A DNA stretch of 9,474 nucleotides from Rhodospirillales bacterium. GTDB lineage: Bacteria; Pseudomonadota; Alphaproteobacteria; Acetobacterales; Acetobacteraceae. The position numbers and the translations under genes are program-made. The stretch covers positions 1-9,474 of the forward strand of contig JANXSA010000275.1 in NCBI GenBank assembly GCA_025352915.1, read 5' to 3'. Below are positions 1-6,010 of this stretch, in pieces. Below the pieces are notes generated by a model. That model worked only from the letters and a program-made list of their open reading frames with translations, was not told the origin of the DNA and made no database searches. Position 1 is the first letter of the stretch; every line of letters begins with the position of its first letter.

Positions 1-1065
1 CCGCCGCCGCCCGCCGCCGCCGCCGGACCCGAAAAGCCAACCGGCCTGCGCCTGGAGGCGGTGCTGCAACTGCGCGGCCCCGGCGGGCGCTGGGGCACGC
101 CAGTGGTCGACGACGCGAACCGCCGCCTCTATCTGCCGCGCGGCGCCAACGGGCTGAGCGTGCTGGCGCTGGACGGCTTCAAGCCGCTGGCCGAGATCGC
201 CGACACCGCCGGCAGCGCCGCCATCGCCCTGGACCCGGAAACCCTGCGCGGCTTCTCCGCCAATGCGCTGGAGACCGCGCCCGGCGGGCCGGCAGCCAGC
301 GGCATCACCGTCTTCGACCAGCGCGGCTTCAAGCCGGTCGGCAGCGTGCCGTTGCCCGGCATCCGCCACATCCTGTACGACGCCGCGACCAAACAAGTGG
401 TGGCGGCCGGCGACGGCGGGATCATCTCCCTGATCGACCCGGCCAAGCTCACGGTCACCGCGACCATCGAGCTCGACGGCAAGGCGGTTGTCGCCCTGGC
501 CACCGACCGCCGCGGCCGGGCCTTTGTGGCGCTGGCCGACCGCGACGCCGTCGTGGTGCTCGACCTCGTCGCCCGCCGGGTGGCAACCACCTGGCAGCCC
601 GAGGGCTGCCGCCTGCCGGTCAGCGCCATCTACGACAATTTCGCCCAGCGCCTGGTGCTCGCCTGCCGCGGCGGTGCCGCCGACGGCGCCCGCCCAGCCG
701 CCGGCCCGGCCGGGCTGATGATCGACCCCTTCACCGGCAAGCCAATGGCCAATTTCCTGGTGCCCGGCCAGGTCGATGCGGTGATCCAGGACAGCCAGAG
801 CCGGCTGCTCTATTTCACCAGCGGCGGCACCGCCAGCGTGCTGGTCTACCGCCAGCTCGACCCGCACCGCTTCGAACCCCTGGAAACCGCCGGCACCCGC
901 GCCTTCGCCGGCCTGGGCGTGGCCGACGGGCGCACCGGGCGGCTGATCCTGACCAGCGCCGAATACGTCGCCAGCGCGGCTGACGGGGCCGCGGGCGCTG
1001 GCGGCCTGCGCATCCTGGCGAACAGCTTCGCGCTCCTGGTCATGAAGCGGCTGCCGCTCGAATAG
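1..1065 (+). CDS. YVTN/NHL-like beta-propeller protein, 5'-truncated by window edge
   Basis: The reading frame is open from base 1 to a TAG at 1063-1065, so at least 354 residues are visible and the true start lies upstream; the GTG at 61 is only the first possible start inside the window. The visible part begins with a Pro/Ala-rich linker (four Pro then four Ala). After that, short beta-strand units recur: a V-x-D/hydrophobic strand ending in 'VLALDGFKPLAEI', 'ITVFDQRGFKPVGSV', 'ISLIDPAKLTVTATI' and 'VVVLDLVARRVATTW'. This alternation of 'x-hydrophobic-D-x-x-T/R-hydrophobic' blades is typical of YncE-like YVTN beta-propellers, with about six blades in view. Such proteins are usually periplasmic or extracellular binding scaffolds; the signal peptide, if present, is outside the window. 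No catalytic motif is visible. The partner is unknown and the fold assignment rests on repeat pattern alone. Confidence 0.7.
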   Translation, partial: PPPPAAAAGPEKPTGLRLEAVLQLRGPGGRWGTPVVDDANRRLYLPRGANGLSVLALDGFKPLAEIADTAGSAAIALDPETLRGFSANALETAPGGPAASGITVFDQRGFKPVGSVPLPGIRHILYDAATKQVVAAGDGGIISLIDPAKLTVTATIELDGKAVVALATDRRGRAFVALADRDAVVVLDLVARRVATTWQPEGCRLPVSAIYDNFAQRLVLACRGGAADGARPAAGPAGLMIDPFTGKPMANFLVPGQVDAVIQDSQSRLLYFTSGGTASVLVYRQLDPHRFEPLETAGTRAFAGLGVADGRTGRLILTSAEYVASAADGAAGAGGLRILANSFALLVMKRLPLE

Positions 1066-1184
1066 CGCTCCCCCCAGCTTTCCAACACCGAGCCTTGCGT
1101 CGGCACGCATTGGAGCCGGCCCGGATTTGCGCTATCTGGCCATCGCAACTTCCAATGAGCCCAACTTTCAATGAGCAGGACATG

Positions 1185-1553
1185 ATGGCCTTCAAGGGCG
1201 ATAAGTTCCAAGACCGCGCCGCCACCGCCGCCGAAGCGCGCAAGAAACTGGCCGAACGCTTCAAACAGGCGCCCAAGCCCGATGACCCCAGGGTGCTGGC
1301 CCTGGCCGAGGAACGCCGCGCGATCGCCGAGGCCCGCGAACTGCGCCAGGCCGAGCGCGCCAAGATCAAGGCCGAGCAGGAAGTGCAAAAGGCCGAGGAA
1401 GCCCGCCTCAAGGCGATCGAAGTCGCCCGCGCCGCCGAGGAAGCCCGCCTCCTGGCCATCCAGGACCGCGCCCGCCAGCTCCAGGTCGCCGCCGAGCAGA
1501 AAGCCGCGCGGGATGCGCGCTATGCCGCGCGCAAGGCGAAGACGAAGCGGTAG
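1185..1553 (+). CDS. DUF6481-type small charged coiled-coil protein
   Basis: A 122-residue protein from ATG 1185 to TAG 1551-1553. It begins MAFKGDKFQDR, runs through an Ala/Glu/Lys/Arg-rich helix (about residues 14-105, predicted coiled coil) and ends 'AARDARYAARKAKTKR'. The 'FKxxKFQxR...AEARKKLxERF' start and 'KAARDARYAARKAK' end match what I recall of the DUF6481 family, small alphaproteobacterial proteins of unknown function. The start was chosen because family members begin M-(A/S)-F-K and AGGA (1177-1180) sits 4 bases upstream. In-frame ATGs also occur at 1182 and 1155, the latter adding ten residues. An 8-bp direct repeat (CAATGAGC at 1153-1160 and 1169-1176) lies in the leader. No membrane segment or catalytic residue is visible. 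The gene ends just before the hairpin array at 1562. Confidence 0.75.
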   Translation: MAFKGDKFQDRAATAAEARKKLAERFKQAPKPDDPRVLALAEERRAIAEARELRQAERAKIKAEQEVQKAEEARLKAIEVARAAEEARLLAIQDRARQLQVAAEQKAARDARYAARKAKTKR

Positions 1554-1561
1554 CGAAGGAT

Positions 1562-1658
1562 CTTCTTTTTCTGAAGAAAAAGAAGCAAAAAGACTTTTAT
1601 CCGTTTGCCTCGCGGCAAAGGGATGAAAGTTTTTTGGTTCTTTTTTTCAAAAAAGAAC
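1562..1658. repeat. Three-hairpin palindromic intergenic element, probable bidirectional terminator
   Basis: Three inverted repeats stand side by side. Hairpin 1 (1562-1585) has a 10-bp CTTCTTTTTC/GAAAAAGAAG stem and a TGAA loop. Hairpin 2 (1588-1635) has a 22-position stem closed by a TCGC loop, with 19 Watson-Crick pairs, two G-U pairs and one G-G mismatch. Hairpin 3 (1637-1658) has a GTTCTTTTTT/AAAAAAGAAC stem with a tight loop. Hairpins 1 and 3 resemble each other's reverse complement, so the block as a whole is nearly symmetric and could form a cruciform with three arms. The A/T runs inside and beside the stems make it a plausible terminator for both the DUF6481-type gene and anything converging from the right. 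I associate this style of element with Acetobacteraceae intergenic regions from memory only. Confidence 0.7.
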
Positions 1659-1666
1659 GCGCTTGG

Positions 1667-1697
1667 CTAAACAAACCTCGCATCCGCAACAGCGCCG
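1667..1697 (-). repeat. Direct repeat copy A: duplicated 3' terminus of the Dcp gene
   Basis: This 31-bp stretch matches the 3' end of the dcp gene at 3113-3144 in the same orientation, at 28 of 32 aligned columns. That includes an uninterrupted 19-base identity, CGCATCCGCAACAGCGCCG. On the minus strand it reads ALLRMRGL, the Dcp C-terminus. Relative to the intact copy it lacks one base just before the TAG, so the stop is out of frame. Sequence upstream in that reading direction (1698-1790) stays open but does not resemble Dcp. It is either a duplicated junction from insertion of the 1.4-kb module or the last trace of a second dcp-like gene. Confidence 0.6.
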
Positions 1698-1756
1698 AGC
1701 CCATCGACCAGTGCCGGGCCGGCGCCAATAACCATTTCGACGCATCATCGGATTCG

Positions 1757-1786
1757 TTGACGCGATAGCTGCCTTCGATGTAGGAT
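1757..1786 (+). promoter_or_regulatory. Candidate sigma70-type promoter of the amidase/immunity module
   Basis: TTGACG at 1757-1762 (five of six consensus bases) is followed after 18 bases by TAGGAT at 1781-1786 (four of six). A transcript from here would begin near 1793, downstream of the ATG at 1788. That favours the GTG at 1815, which has its own strong ribosome site, as the true amidase start. Its position just inside the left repeat suggests that the module carries its own promoter. The call rests on motif matching only. Confidence 0.4.
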
Positions 1787-1800
1787 AATGAGCCTACATG

Positions 1801-1806
1801 AAGGAA
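1801..1806 (+). promoter_or_regulatory. Ribosome binding site deciding the amidase start
   Basis: AAGGAA lies 8 bases upstream of GTG 1815. The competing ATG at 1788 has only AGGA two bases away and would precede the expected transcript start. Confidence 0.5.
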
Positions 1807-1814
1807 CAAAACCG

Positions 1815-2336
1815 GTGAGCTGGATCGATCAAGGCCGGCAGGAGCATGGCTGGTTCGGACACGGGCGAGCGCCGGAATACCTGCGCTTCGCCCAGGCTGG
1901 TCGCGCCGACATGGCATCCGATGTGCGCGGTGACGGCGCAGTGCGTTCAAGCAGTGTGGGATACGTTGCAGCAGACCCCCGACAATGGTTGGGCCGCGAT
2001 CCCATCGGTACCGGGGAGTGTGTCGCTCTTGTGAAAGCGGCGGCGAACACGCCGCGGACCCCATTCTGGCGGGCAGGCCGACTGGTCCAAGGTGACGGCA
2101 GCATCAGACCTGGCACCATCATCGCGACATTTGACGAGACCGGCCGATACACTGGCCATGCGGCCATCTACATGGGTCAGGACCAACGGGGACTGACCGT
2201 GATTGACCAATGGAATGTCCGAGATCGCGCAGGAACAGTGATATTGCAACAACAACCGGCAGAACGCACGCTGACCTTCGGCAACCCGCGGCGTGCGATG
2301 ATCAACCGTGGCGAGTCGTACCGTGTGGTTGAATAG
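1815..2336 (+). CDS. BPSL0067-type NlpC/P60-like cysteine amidase, putative antibacterial effector
   Basis: A 173-residue protein from GTG 1815 (or 182 residues from ATG 1788). The C-terminal 125 residues match my recollection of the BPSL0067 family, which has an NlpC/P60-like papain fold. The putative catalytic Cys69 is in 'GTGECVALVKA', His115 in 'YTGHAAIYMG', and Asp131/Gln132 in 'VIDQW'; the chain ends 'INRGESYRVVE'. Relatives are expected to cleave amide bonds, and peptidoglycan stem peptides are the likely substrate. The first ~46 residues ('SWIDQGRQEHGWFGHGRAP...') precede the domain and are unrecognised; they could be a delivery segment. There is no signal peptide, so export would need a dedicated system. 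The 3' end overlaps the start of a secreted STY0301-type gene, the arrangement expected of a toxin with its immunity protein. GC content and codon use are visibly less extreme than in the flanking genes, suggesting transfer. Role as effector is inference. Confidence 0.7.
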   Translation: MSWIDQGRQEHGWFGHGRAPEYLRFAQAGRADMASDVRGDGAVRSSSVGYVAADPRQWLGRDPIGTGECVALVKAAANTPRTPFWRAGRLVQGDGSIRPGTIIATFDETGRYTGHAAIYMGQDQRGLTVIDQWNVRDRAGTVILQQQPAERTLTFGNPRRAMINRGESYRVVE

Positions 2337-2658
2337 AGTATCGGTGCGGCTCATGGCGCTCTTGAGCTTGATGCTTTCAGCCGGCGCGTGGGCGGACAAT
2401 GAAGGCCGGCATTGTCCGCCCAGTGAAGGCACGCGCAAGCTTGTAACCGTGCGCCTGTACGACGGGCCGCCGGCGGAGCGTGTGGAATTGGTGCCGCGCA
2501 ATGGCGGATGGGATCTGGACACGCCGAGCTCGCCGAGCTTGCCCAGGTTCACTCTGCTTTGCCAGTTCGACGGCGCCGGCCCCGCGCTAACCGTCGTGCT
2601 GCCACTCGACACCAGGGCGTGCGAGTTCGCGACATGGCCACATGTCGTATGCCGCTGA
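2323..2658 (+). CDS. STY0301-type secreted four-cysteine protein, putative immunity partner, copy 1
   Basis: A 111-residue protein from GTG 2323 to TGA 2656-2658. The start lies inside the amidase gene (14-bp overlap), preceded by GGCGAG 7 bases upstream. It is preferred because the same GTG position and spacing recur in copy 2. The N-terminus is a good Sec signal peptide: Arg5 and Arg9, a hydrophobic core LMALLSLML, and cleavage after AWA at residue 24. The mature protein has Cys31, 80, 100 and 110, an 'RLYDGPPAE' motif, 'GGWDL' and the terminal 'CEFATWPHVVCR'; these fit what I recall of the STY0301 family. Periplasmic location with probable disulfides suits an immunity protein against a cell-wall amidase. 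The overlap implies translational coupling to the amidase. GTG 2308 or TTG 2329 could also be starts. Immunity function is inferred from context. Confidence 0.65.
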   Translation: MWLNRVSVRLMALLSLMLSAGAWADNEGRHCPPSEGTRKLVTVRLYDGPPAERVELVPRNGGWDLDTPSSPSLPRFTLLCQFDGAGPALTVVLPLDTRACEFATWPHVVCR

Positions 2659-2771
2659 TGACGGTGGACAAGTTCGGGAAAATCCACGCCGCGCGGCCAT
2701 GCCAGACCCGCTTCGGAGAACCTTGGCGGGCACGCATCAATCGTGGGGAATCCTATCGTGTCGTCGAGTAG
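2658..2771 (+). pseudogene. 3' remnant of a second BPSL0067-type amidase gene (37 codons)
   Basis: The frame from ATG 2658 to TAG 2769-2771 encodes 37 residues whose last 19, 'FGEPWRARINRGESYRVVE', match the intact amidase tail 'FGNPRRAMINRGESYRVVE' at 15 positions. A weaker D-(K/R)-x-G match precedes it. The catalytic region is absent, so it cannot be an enzyme. It overlaps the stop of STY0301 copy 1 as TGATG, and the GTG start of STY0301 copy 2 lies inside it, 14 bp before its stop, exactly as in the intact amidase/copy 1 pair. It could still be translated as a short coupling peptide that carries ribosomes to copy 2. The divergence from the intact tail means this is not a recent exact duplication. 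Confidence 0.65.
2745..2750 (+). promoter_or_regulatory. Ribosome binding site for STY0301 copy 2 inside the amidase remnant
   Basis: GGGGAA lies 7 bases before GTG 2758. The homologous site before copy 1 is GGCGAG at 2310-2315 with the same spacing. The site is embedded in amidase coding sequence, which may explain why this tail was retained. Confidence 0.45.
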
Positions 2772-3093
2772 CTTCATGCAGATGATCGCTGCGGTAGTAA
2801 CCATGAGTCAGCTCTACGCCGTCCTGCAGGTGCTTCCCGGTGACCGCTGCCCGGCCACGCATCTTGATCGGCCACTGGTGGATGTACGCCTCTTCGGCGG
2901 ACATCCCTCGGAGTTCGCCGAGCAGATTCCACGTCCGGGCGGCTGGGATATCGGTCCACTGCCGGCCGACTACCCCAGGCCGAACCACTTGCTCTGCGTC
3001 TATGGCGACGAGCAACCCGAATTGATCGTGGTGCTGCCCAGGCAAGCGCAGGCATGCGAGTTTGTCACCTGGCCGAATGTCGTCTGTCGCTGA
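2758..3093 (+). CDS. STY0301-type four-cysteine protein, putative immunity partner, copy 2
   Basis: A 111-residue protein from GTG 2758 to TGA 3091-3093, the same length as copy 1. The two align without gaps from residue 31 to the end at roughly 45% identity by hand count. All four cysteines fall at the same positions (31, 80, 100, 110), with shared 'RLxxGxP', 'GGWD', 'VVLP' and terminal 'CEFxTWPxVVCR'. The N-terminus has a hydrophobic stretch (about residues 7-26) but no basic residues before it and only a loose cleavage site (perhaps after LYA), so the signal peptide is weaker than in copy 1. It probably protects against the amidase allele whose tail lies directly upstream, or broadens immunity; this is inference. 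GTG 2743 or ATG 2776 are alternative starts. The gene is followed within 20 bp by the convergent Dcp stop. Confidence 0.6.
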   Translation: MSSSSFMQMIAAVVTMSQLYAVLQVLPGDRCPATHLDRPLVDVRLFGGHPSEFAEQIPRPGGWDIGPLPADYPRPNHLLCVYGDEQPELIVVLPRQAQACEFVTWPNVVCR

Positions 3094-3112
3094 GGAGGCG
3101 CGATCGCCCCGC

Positions 3113-3144
3113 CTAAACCAGCCCCCGCATCCGCAACAGCGCCG
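3113..3144 (-). repeat. Direct repeat copy B: intact Dcp 3' terminus
   Basis: These are the last 32 bases of the Dcp gene, including its TAG (ALLRMRGLV-stop). They match copy A at 1667-1697 in the same orientation. The pair brackets the 1.4-kb amidase/STY0301 module. No hairpin terminator follows the Dcp stop here, whereas the hairpin array lies 9 bp beyond copy A. Confidence 0.6.
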
Positions 3145-5143
3145 CCGTCCCCGGCGCCCGCCCGCGGAACGCGACGTACAGCTCCATCGGATCGCGCGTA
3201 TCGCCGGCCTGAAGCACCCGCTTCAGCCGCGCCGCCGTCGCCGGGTCAAACGGATCGCCGGCCTCGCCGAACGCATCAAAACCATCGGCGTCCAGCACCT
3301 CGGCCCACAGATATGAGTAGTACCCCGCCGCATACCCGCCGCCGCTGAACAAATGCTGGAAATGCGCCGGCCGGTGGCGCATCCCGATCTCCGCCGGCAT
3401 CCCCAGCCGCGCCAGCGCCTCGGCCTCGAACACCTCGACATCCAGCCCCTCCGGCGCGGGATGCAGATGCAGCTCCATGTCCAGGATCGCACTGGCCAGG
3501 AACTCCACCGTCGCAAAACCCTGGTTAAAGGTCCGCGCCGCCAGCAGCCGCGCGATCAGATCGTCCGGAATCGCCTCGCCGGTTTCGTGATGGCGCGCAT
3601 ATTCCCGCAGCGTCTGCGGCGCCTCCAGCCAGTGCTCGTAGACCTGGCTCGGAAACTCGACGAAATCGCGCCGCACCGATGTGCCGGACTGGCTCGGGTA
3701 GCGCACCCGGCTCAACAGCCCGTGCAACGCGTGGCCGAATTCATGAAACAGCGTGCTGGCATCATCGAAACTCAACAGCGTCGGCGTGCCGCGGGCGAAA
3801 TTGTTGTTGTTGATGATGATCGGCGCGGCGGCTTCCTCGCCATGGTGGCGCATATCCTCCTGACTGCGAAAACTGCTCATCCAGGCGCCGCTACGCTTGT
3901 CCGGCCGGGCGAAATGATCGGCCAGGAACAGCCCGACATGGCCGTCCGCATCCCGCACCTCATAGGCGCGCACATCCGGATGATACACCGCCACATCCTC
4001 GCGCGGATGAAACGACAACCCGAACAACCGCCCGGCGGTGTCGAACGCCGCCTGCTGAATCCGCCCCAGCTCGAAATACGGTTTTATCAATGTCTCATCC
4101 AGGTCGTACTCGGACTGCCGCACCCGCTCGGCATAAAACCGCCAGTCCCACGGCTCCAGCCGGTCGCCGAGCCCGTCCGGCCGCGCCACCGCCAACAGCC
4201 GCGCCGCCTCCTCCCCCGCCCGCCGCCGCCCGGCCGCCCAGACCTCGTCGGTCAGCCGCGCCACCGCCTCGGGCGACCCCGCCATCGAATCCGCCAGCCG
4301 GAAATCGGCGAAATGCGCAAACCCCAACAGCCGCGCGCGTTCACGGCGCAAAGCGAGTATCTCCGGGATCAACGGCCGGTTGTCATGCGCCCCCGCATGC
4401 ATCCCGCGCGCCACCCAGGCCCGCCACGCCGCCTGACGCAAATCCCGCCGCGACGAAAACGCCAGGAACGGTTCAATCAACGAGCGCGACAGCGTGATGA
4501 CGTGCCCGTCCAACCACCGCTCCGCCGCCGCCTGCCGCGCCCCCTGCACCACGAAATCCGGCAACCCCGCCAGGTCGCCTGCACTGAGCACCATCGTCCA
4601 TTCGCGCTCATCGTGCAGCACATTCTGGCCGAAATCGGTGTGCAGCGTCGCCAGCCGCGTGTTGATCGCGGCCATGCGAATGCGGCCGGCATCGTCCAGC
4701 GCCGCGCCGGCGCGCACAAAGCCGAGATGGCTGCGCTCCAACAGGCGCCGCGCGTCGGGATCGAGTTCCAAAGCGTCGCCGCGCTCATGCAAGGCAGCGA
4801 CACGGGCGAACAAAACCGGGTGGAGTGCAACGCGGCTTTGATGGGCGGCCAACTTCGGCGCCATCTCGCGCTCAACCTGCTGGAGAGCGGCGTTACCATG
4901 GCTTGCCACCAGGTTGAAGAACAGCGCGCCAACCCGGCCCAACATGCGGCCGCCGCGCTCCATCGCCACGATGGTGTTTTCAAAGCTGGCCGGCGCCGGA
5001 TTGGCGGCAATCGCCTCGATCTCGGCCCAATGCTCGGCGATGCCCTGGTCGAAGGCTGGCGAGAAATGCTCGGCCGCGATCGCGTCGAAGGGCGGGGCGC
5101 CGAAGGGAGTCGTCCAGGCGGCAAGGAGGGGGTTGTGTGTCAT
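3113..5143 (-). CDS. dcp: Peptidyl-dipeptidase Dcp (M3 zinc metallopeptidase)
   Basis: A 676-residue protein, close to the 681 residues of E. coli Dcp. It is a thimet-oligopeptidase-family zinc enzyme that removes C-terminal dipeptides from peptides in intracellular peptide turnover. The zinc site is HEFGH: His467, Glu468 (general base), His471, with the third ligand Glu496 in 'RRDFVEFPSQ'. 'SGGGYAAGYYSYLW' near the C-terminus supplies the substrate-binding tyrosines, Tyr604 and Tyr611. 'PTLLSFDDASTLFHEFGHALHGL' context and the 'RDFVEFPSQVxEHW' motif favour Dcp over oligopeptidase A. ATG 5143 (MTHNPLLAAW) is the natural start; the frame is open 44 codons further upstream, but that would overlap the divergent aldolase start and has no family resemblance. 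No strong ribosome site is visible. No signal peptide, so cytoplasmic. A run of trinucleotides (about 3801-3820) encodes Ile-Ile-Ile-Asn-Asn-Asn-Asn. Confidence 0.93.
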   Translation of the reverse strand: MTHNPLLAAWTTPFGAPPFDAIAAEHFSPAFDQGIAEHWAEIEAIAANPAPASFENTIVAMERGGRMLGRVGALFFNLVASHGNAALQQVEREMAPKLAAHQSRVALHPVLFARVAALHERGDALELDPDARRLLERSHLGFVRAGAALDDAGRIRMAAINTRLATLHTDFGQNVLHDEREWTMVLSAGDLAGLPDFVVQGARQAAAERWLDGHVITLSRSLIEPFLAFSSRRDLRQAAWRAWVARGMHAGAHDNRPLIPEILALRRERARLLGFAHFADFRLADSMAGSPEAVARLTDEVWAAGRRRAGEEAARLLAVARPDGLGDRLEPWDWRFYAERVRQSEYDLDETLIKPYFELGRIQQAAFDTAGRLFGLSFHPREDVAVYHPDVRAYEVRDADGHVGLFLADHFARPDKRSGAWMSSFRSQEDMRHHGEEAAAPIIINNNNFARGTPTLLSFDDASTLFHEFGHALHGLLSRVRYPSQSGTSVRRDFVEFPSQVYEHWLEAPQTLREYARHHETGEAIPDDLIARLLAARTFNQGFATVEFLASAILDMELHLHPAPEGLDVEVFEAEALARLGMPAEIGMRHRPAHFQHLFSGGGYAAGYYSYLWAEVLDADGFDAFGEAGDPFDPATAARLKRVLQAGDTRDPMELYVAFRGRAPGTAALLRMRGLV

Positions 5144-5252
5144 GGCGCTGTGGTGGCCGGGATTGCCGGCTGGCGTCAAGGCCGGGCACGCCGGCGTTGC
5201 ATCGGTGCCAGGACTGGGATCAGGATGGCGGGATATCCATGTGGAGAGCGCC
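5144..5252. promoter_or_regulatory. Divergent intergenic region between dcp and the aldolase gene
   Basis: This 109-bp GC-rich spacer must hold both promoters if the two genes are transcribed independently. On the plus strand TTGCAT (5197-5202) followed by CAGGAT (5221-5226, 18-bp spacer) is the best candidate, but the -10 matches only three of six bases. No clear operator palindrome was found. Confidence 0.3.
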
Positions 5253-6008
5253 ATGTCCGCCGCACTGAAGCCCAAACCCGCGATGACCGACGCCGAGTGG
5301 GAGGCGCGCTGCGAGCTGGCCGCACTCTACCGCGTGGTCGACCACCTCGGCTGGACCGACCTGATCAACACCCACATGTCCGTCCGCGTCCCCGGCGAAC
5401 CCAACGCCTTCCTGATCAACGCCTACGGCGAGATGTTCGACGAAATCACCGCCTCCAGCCTGGTGAAAATGGACCTCGACGGCCGCGTCCTCGACGAAGG
5501 CGGCAAATTCAACAACGCCGGCTTCACCATCCACAGCGGCGTCTACAAGGGCGCCGCCACCGCCAACTGCGTCATGCACACCCATACCCGCGCCGGCGCC
5601 GGCATATCGCTGATCCAAAACGGCCTGCGCCCAATCAGCCAGGACGCCCTGCAAATCCTCGACGAAGTGATCTACCACCCGTACGGCGTCCCCGCCTCCA
5701 AGGAGGAATGCGAAGAACTCGCCCGCAACTGCCAGGCCGGCAGCTGCGTCGTCCTCCTCAACCACGGCCTGCTGACCCACGCCCCCACCGTCCACGGCGC
5801 CTTCTACCGCATGTGGAACATGGAACGCGCCTGCGAACTGGAAGTCATGGCCCGCACCATGAACATCGAGCCCGTCCCCATCGACCCCGCCGTCGTCCAG
5901 AAAGCCGCCGAACGCCTGCGCAAACGCATCAACACCCCCGAATGGGGCCGCGCCGAATTCGCCGGCCTGGTGCGCACGGTCGAGCGCAAGGGGGCGTTCC
6001 GGAAGTAA
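5253..6008 (+). CDS. Class II aldolase/adducin-domain protein
   Basis: A 251-residue protein from ATG 5253 (MSAALKPK), with GGAG at 5243-5246 six bases upstream. The frame is open further left but only as antisense to dcp. It has the class II aldolase/adducin fold, whose members include L-fuculose-phosphate aldolase. The metal-binding histidines are His109 and His111 in 'CVMHTHT' and His171 in 'LLNHGLLTHAPT'. The region 'NNAGFTIHSGVYKG' (residues 87-100) corresponds to the segment that in true aldolases carries the catalytic Glu. Here it reads Ala-Gly-Phe, as in adducin-like members, so aldol cleavage activity is doubtful while metal binding is likely retained. Cytoplasmic; no signal peptide. 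The physiological substrate is unknown. Codon use is strongly C-ending, like the other chromosomal genes. It is divergent from dcp with no obvious functional link. Confidence 0.88.
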   Translation: MSAALKPKPAMTDAEWEARCELAALYRVVDHLGWTDLINTHMSVRVPGEPNAFLINAYGEMFDEITASSLVKMDLDGRVLDEGGKFNNAGFTIHSGVYKGAATANCVMHTHTRAGAGISLIQNGLRPISQDALQILDEVIYHPYGVPASKEECEELARNCQAGSCVVLLNHGLLTHAPTVHGAFYRMWNMERACELEVMARTMNIEPVPIDPAVVQKAAERLRKRINTPEWGRAEFAGLVRTVERKGAFRK

Positions 6009-6010
6009 GG

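Noticed and set aside
1..26. CCG/GCC triplet run at the left edge
   Set aside because: It is simply the coding sequence of a Pro/Ala linker; no sign of an independent repeat function.
1110..1138. Possible promoter (TTGGAG ... TATCTG) before the DUF6481-type gene
   Set aside because: Only three of six bases match at each box; too weak to list as a feature in such GC-rich sequence.
1554..1790. Search for tRNA or small RNA in the gap before the amidase gene
   Set aside because: The structures are hairpin arms without a cloverleaf or recognisable RNA family; explained as terminator or palindromic repeat.
1597..2064. Minus-strand frame ending in the Dcp-like ALLRMRGL sequence
   Set aside because: Only the final ~10 codons resemble Dcp; the rest is antisense to the amidase and runs through the hairpin array. 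It is kept only as a repeat, not a gene.
1947..2804. Minus-strand frame of 285 codons across the amidase/STY0301 module
   Set aside because: It has no recognisable domain, no ribosome site, and overlaps three plus-strand frames supported by homology or paralogy.
4914..5252. Upstream in-frame extension of the aldolase gene
   Set aside because: It would be antisense to the conserved Dcp N-terminus. ATG 5253 has a good ribosome site and matches family length.
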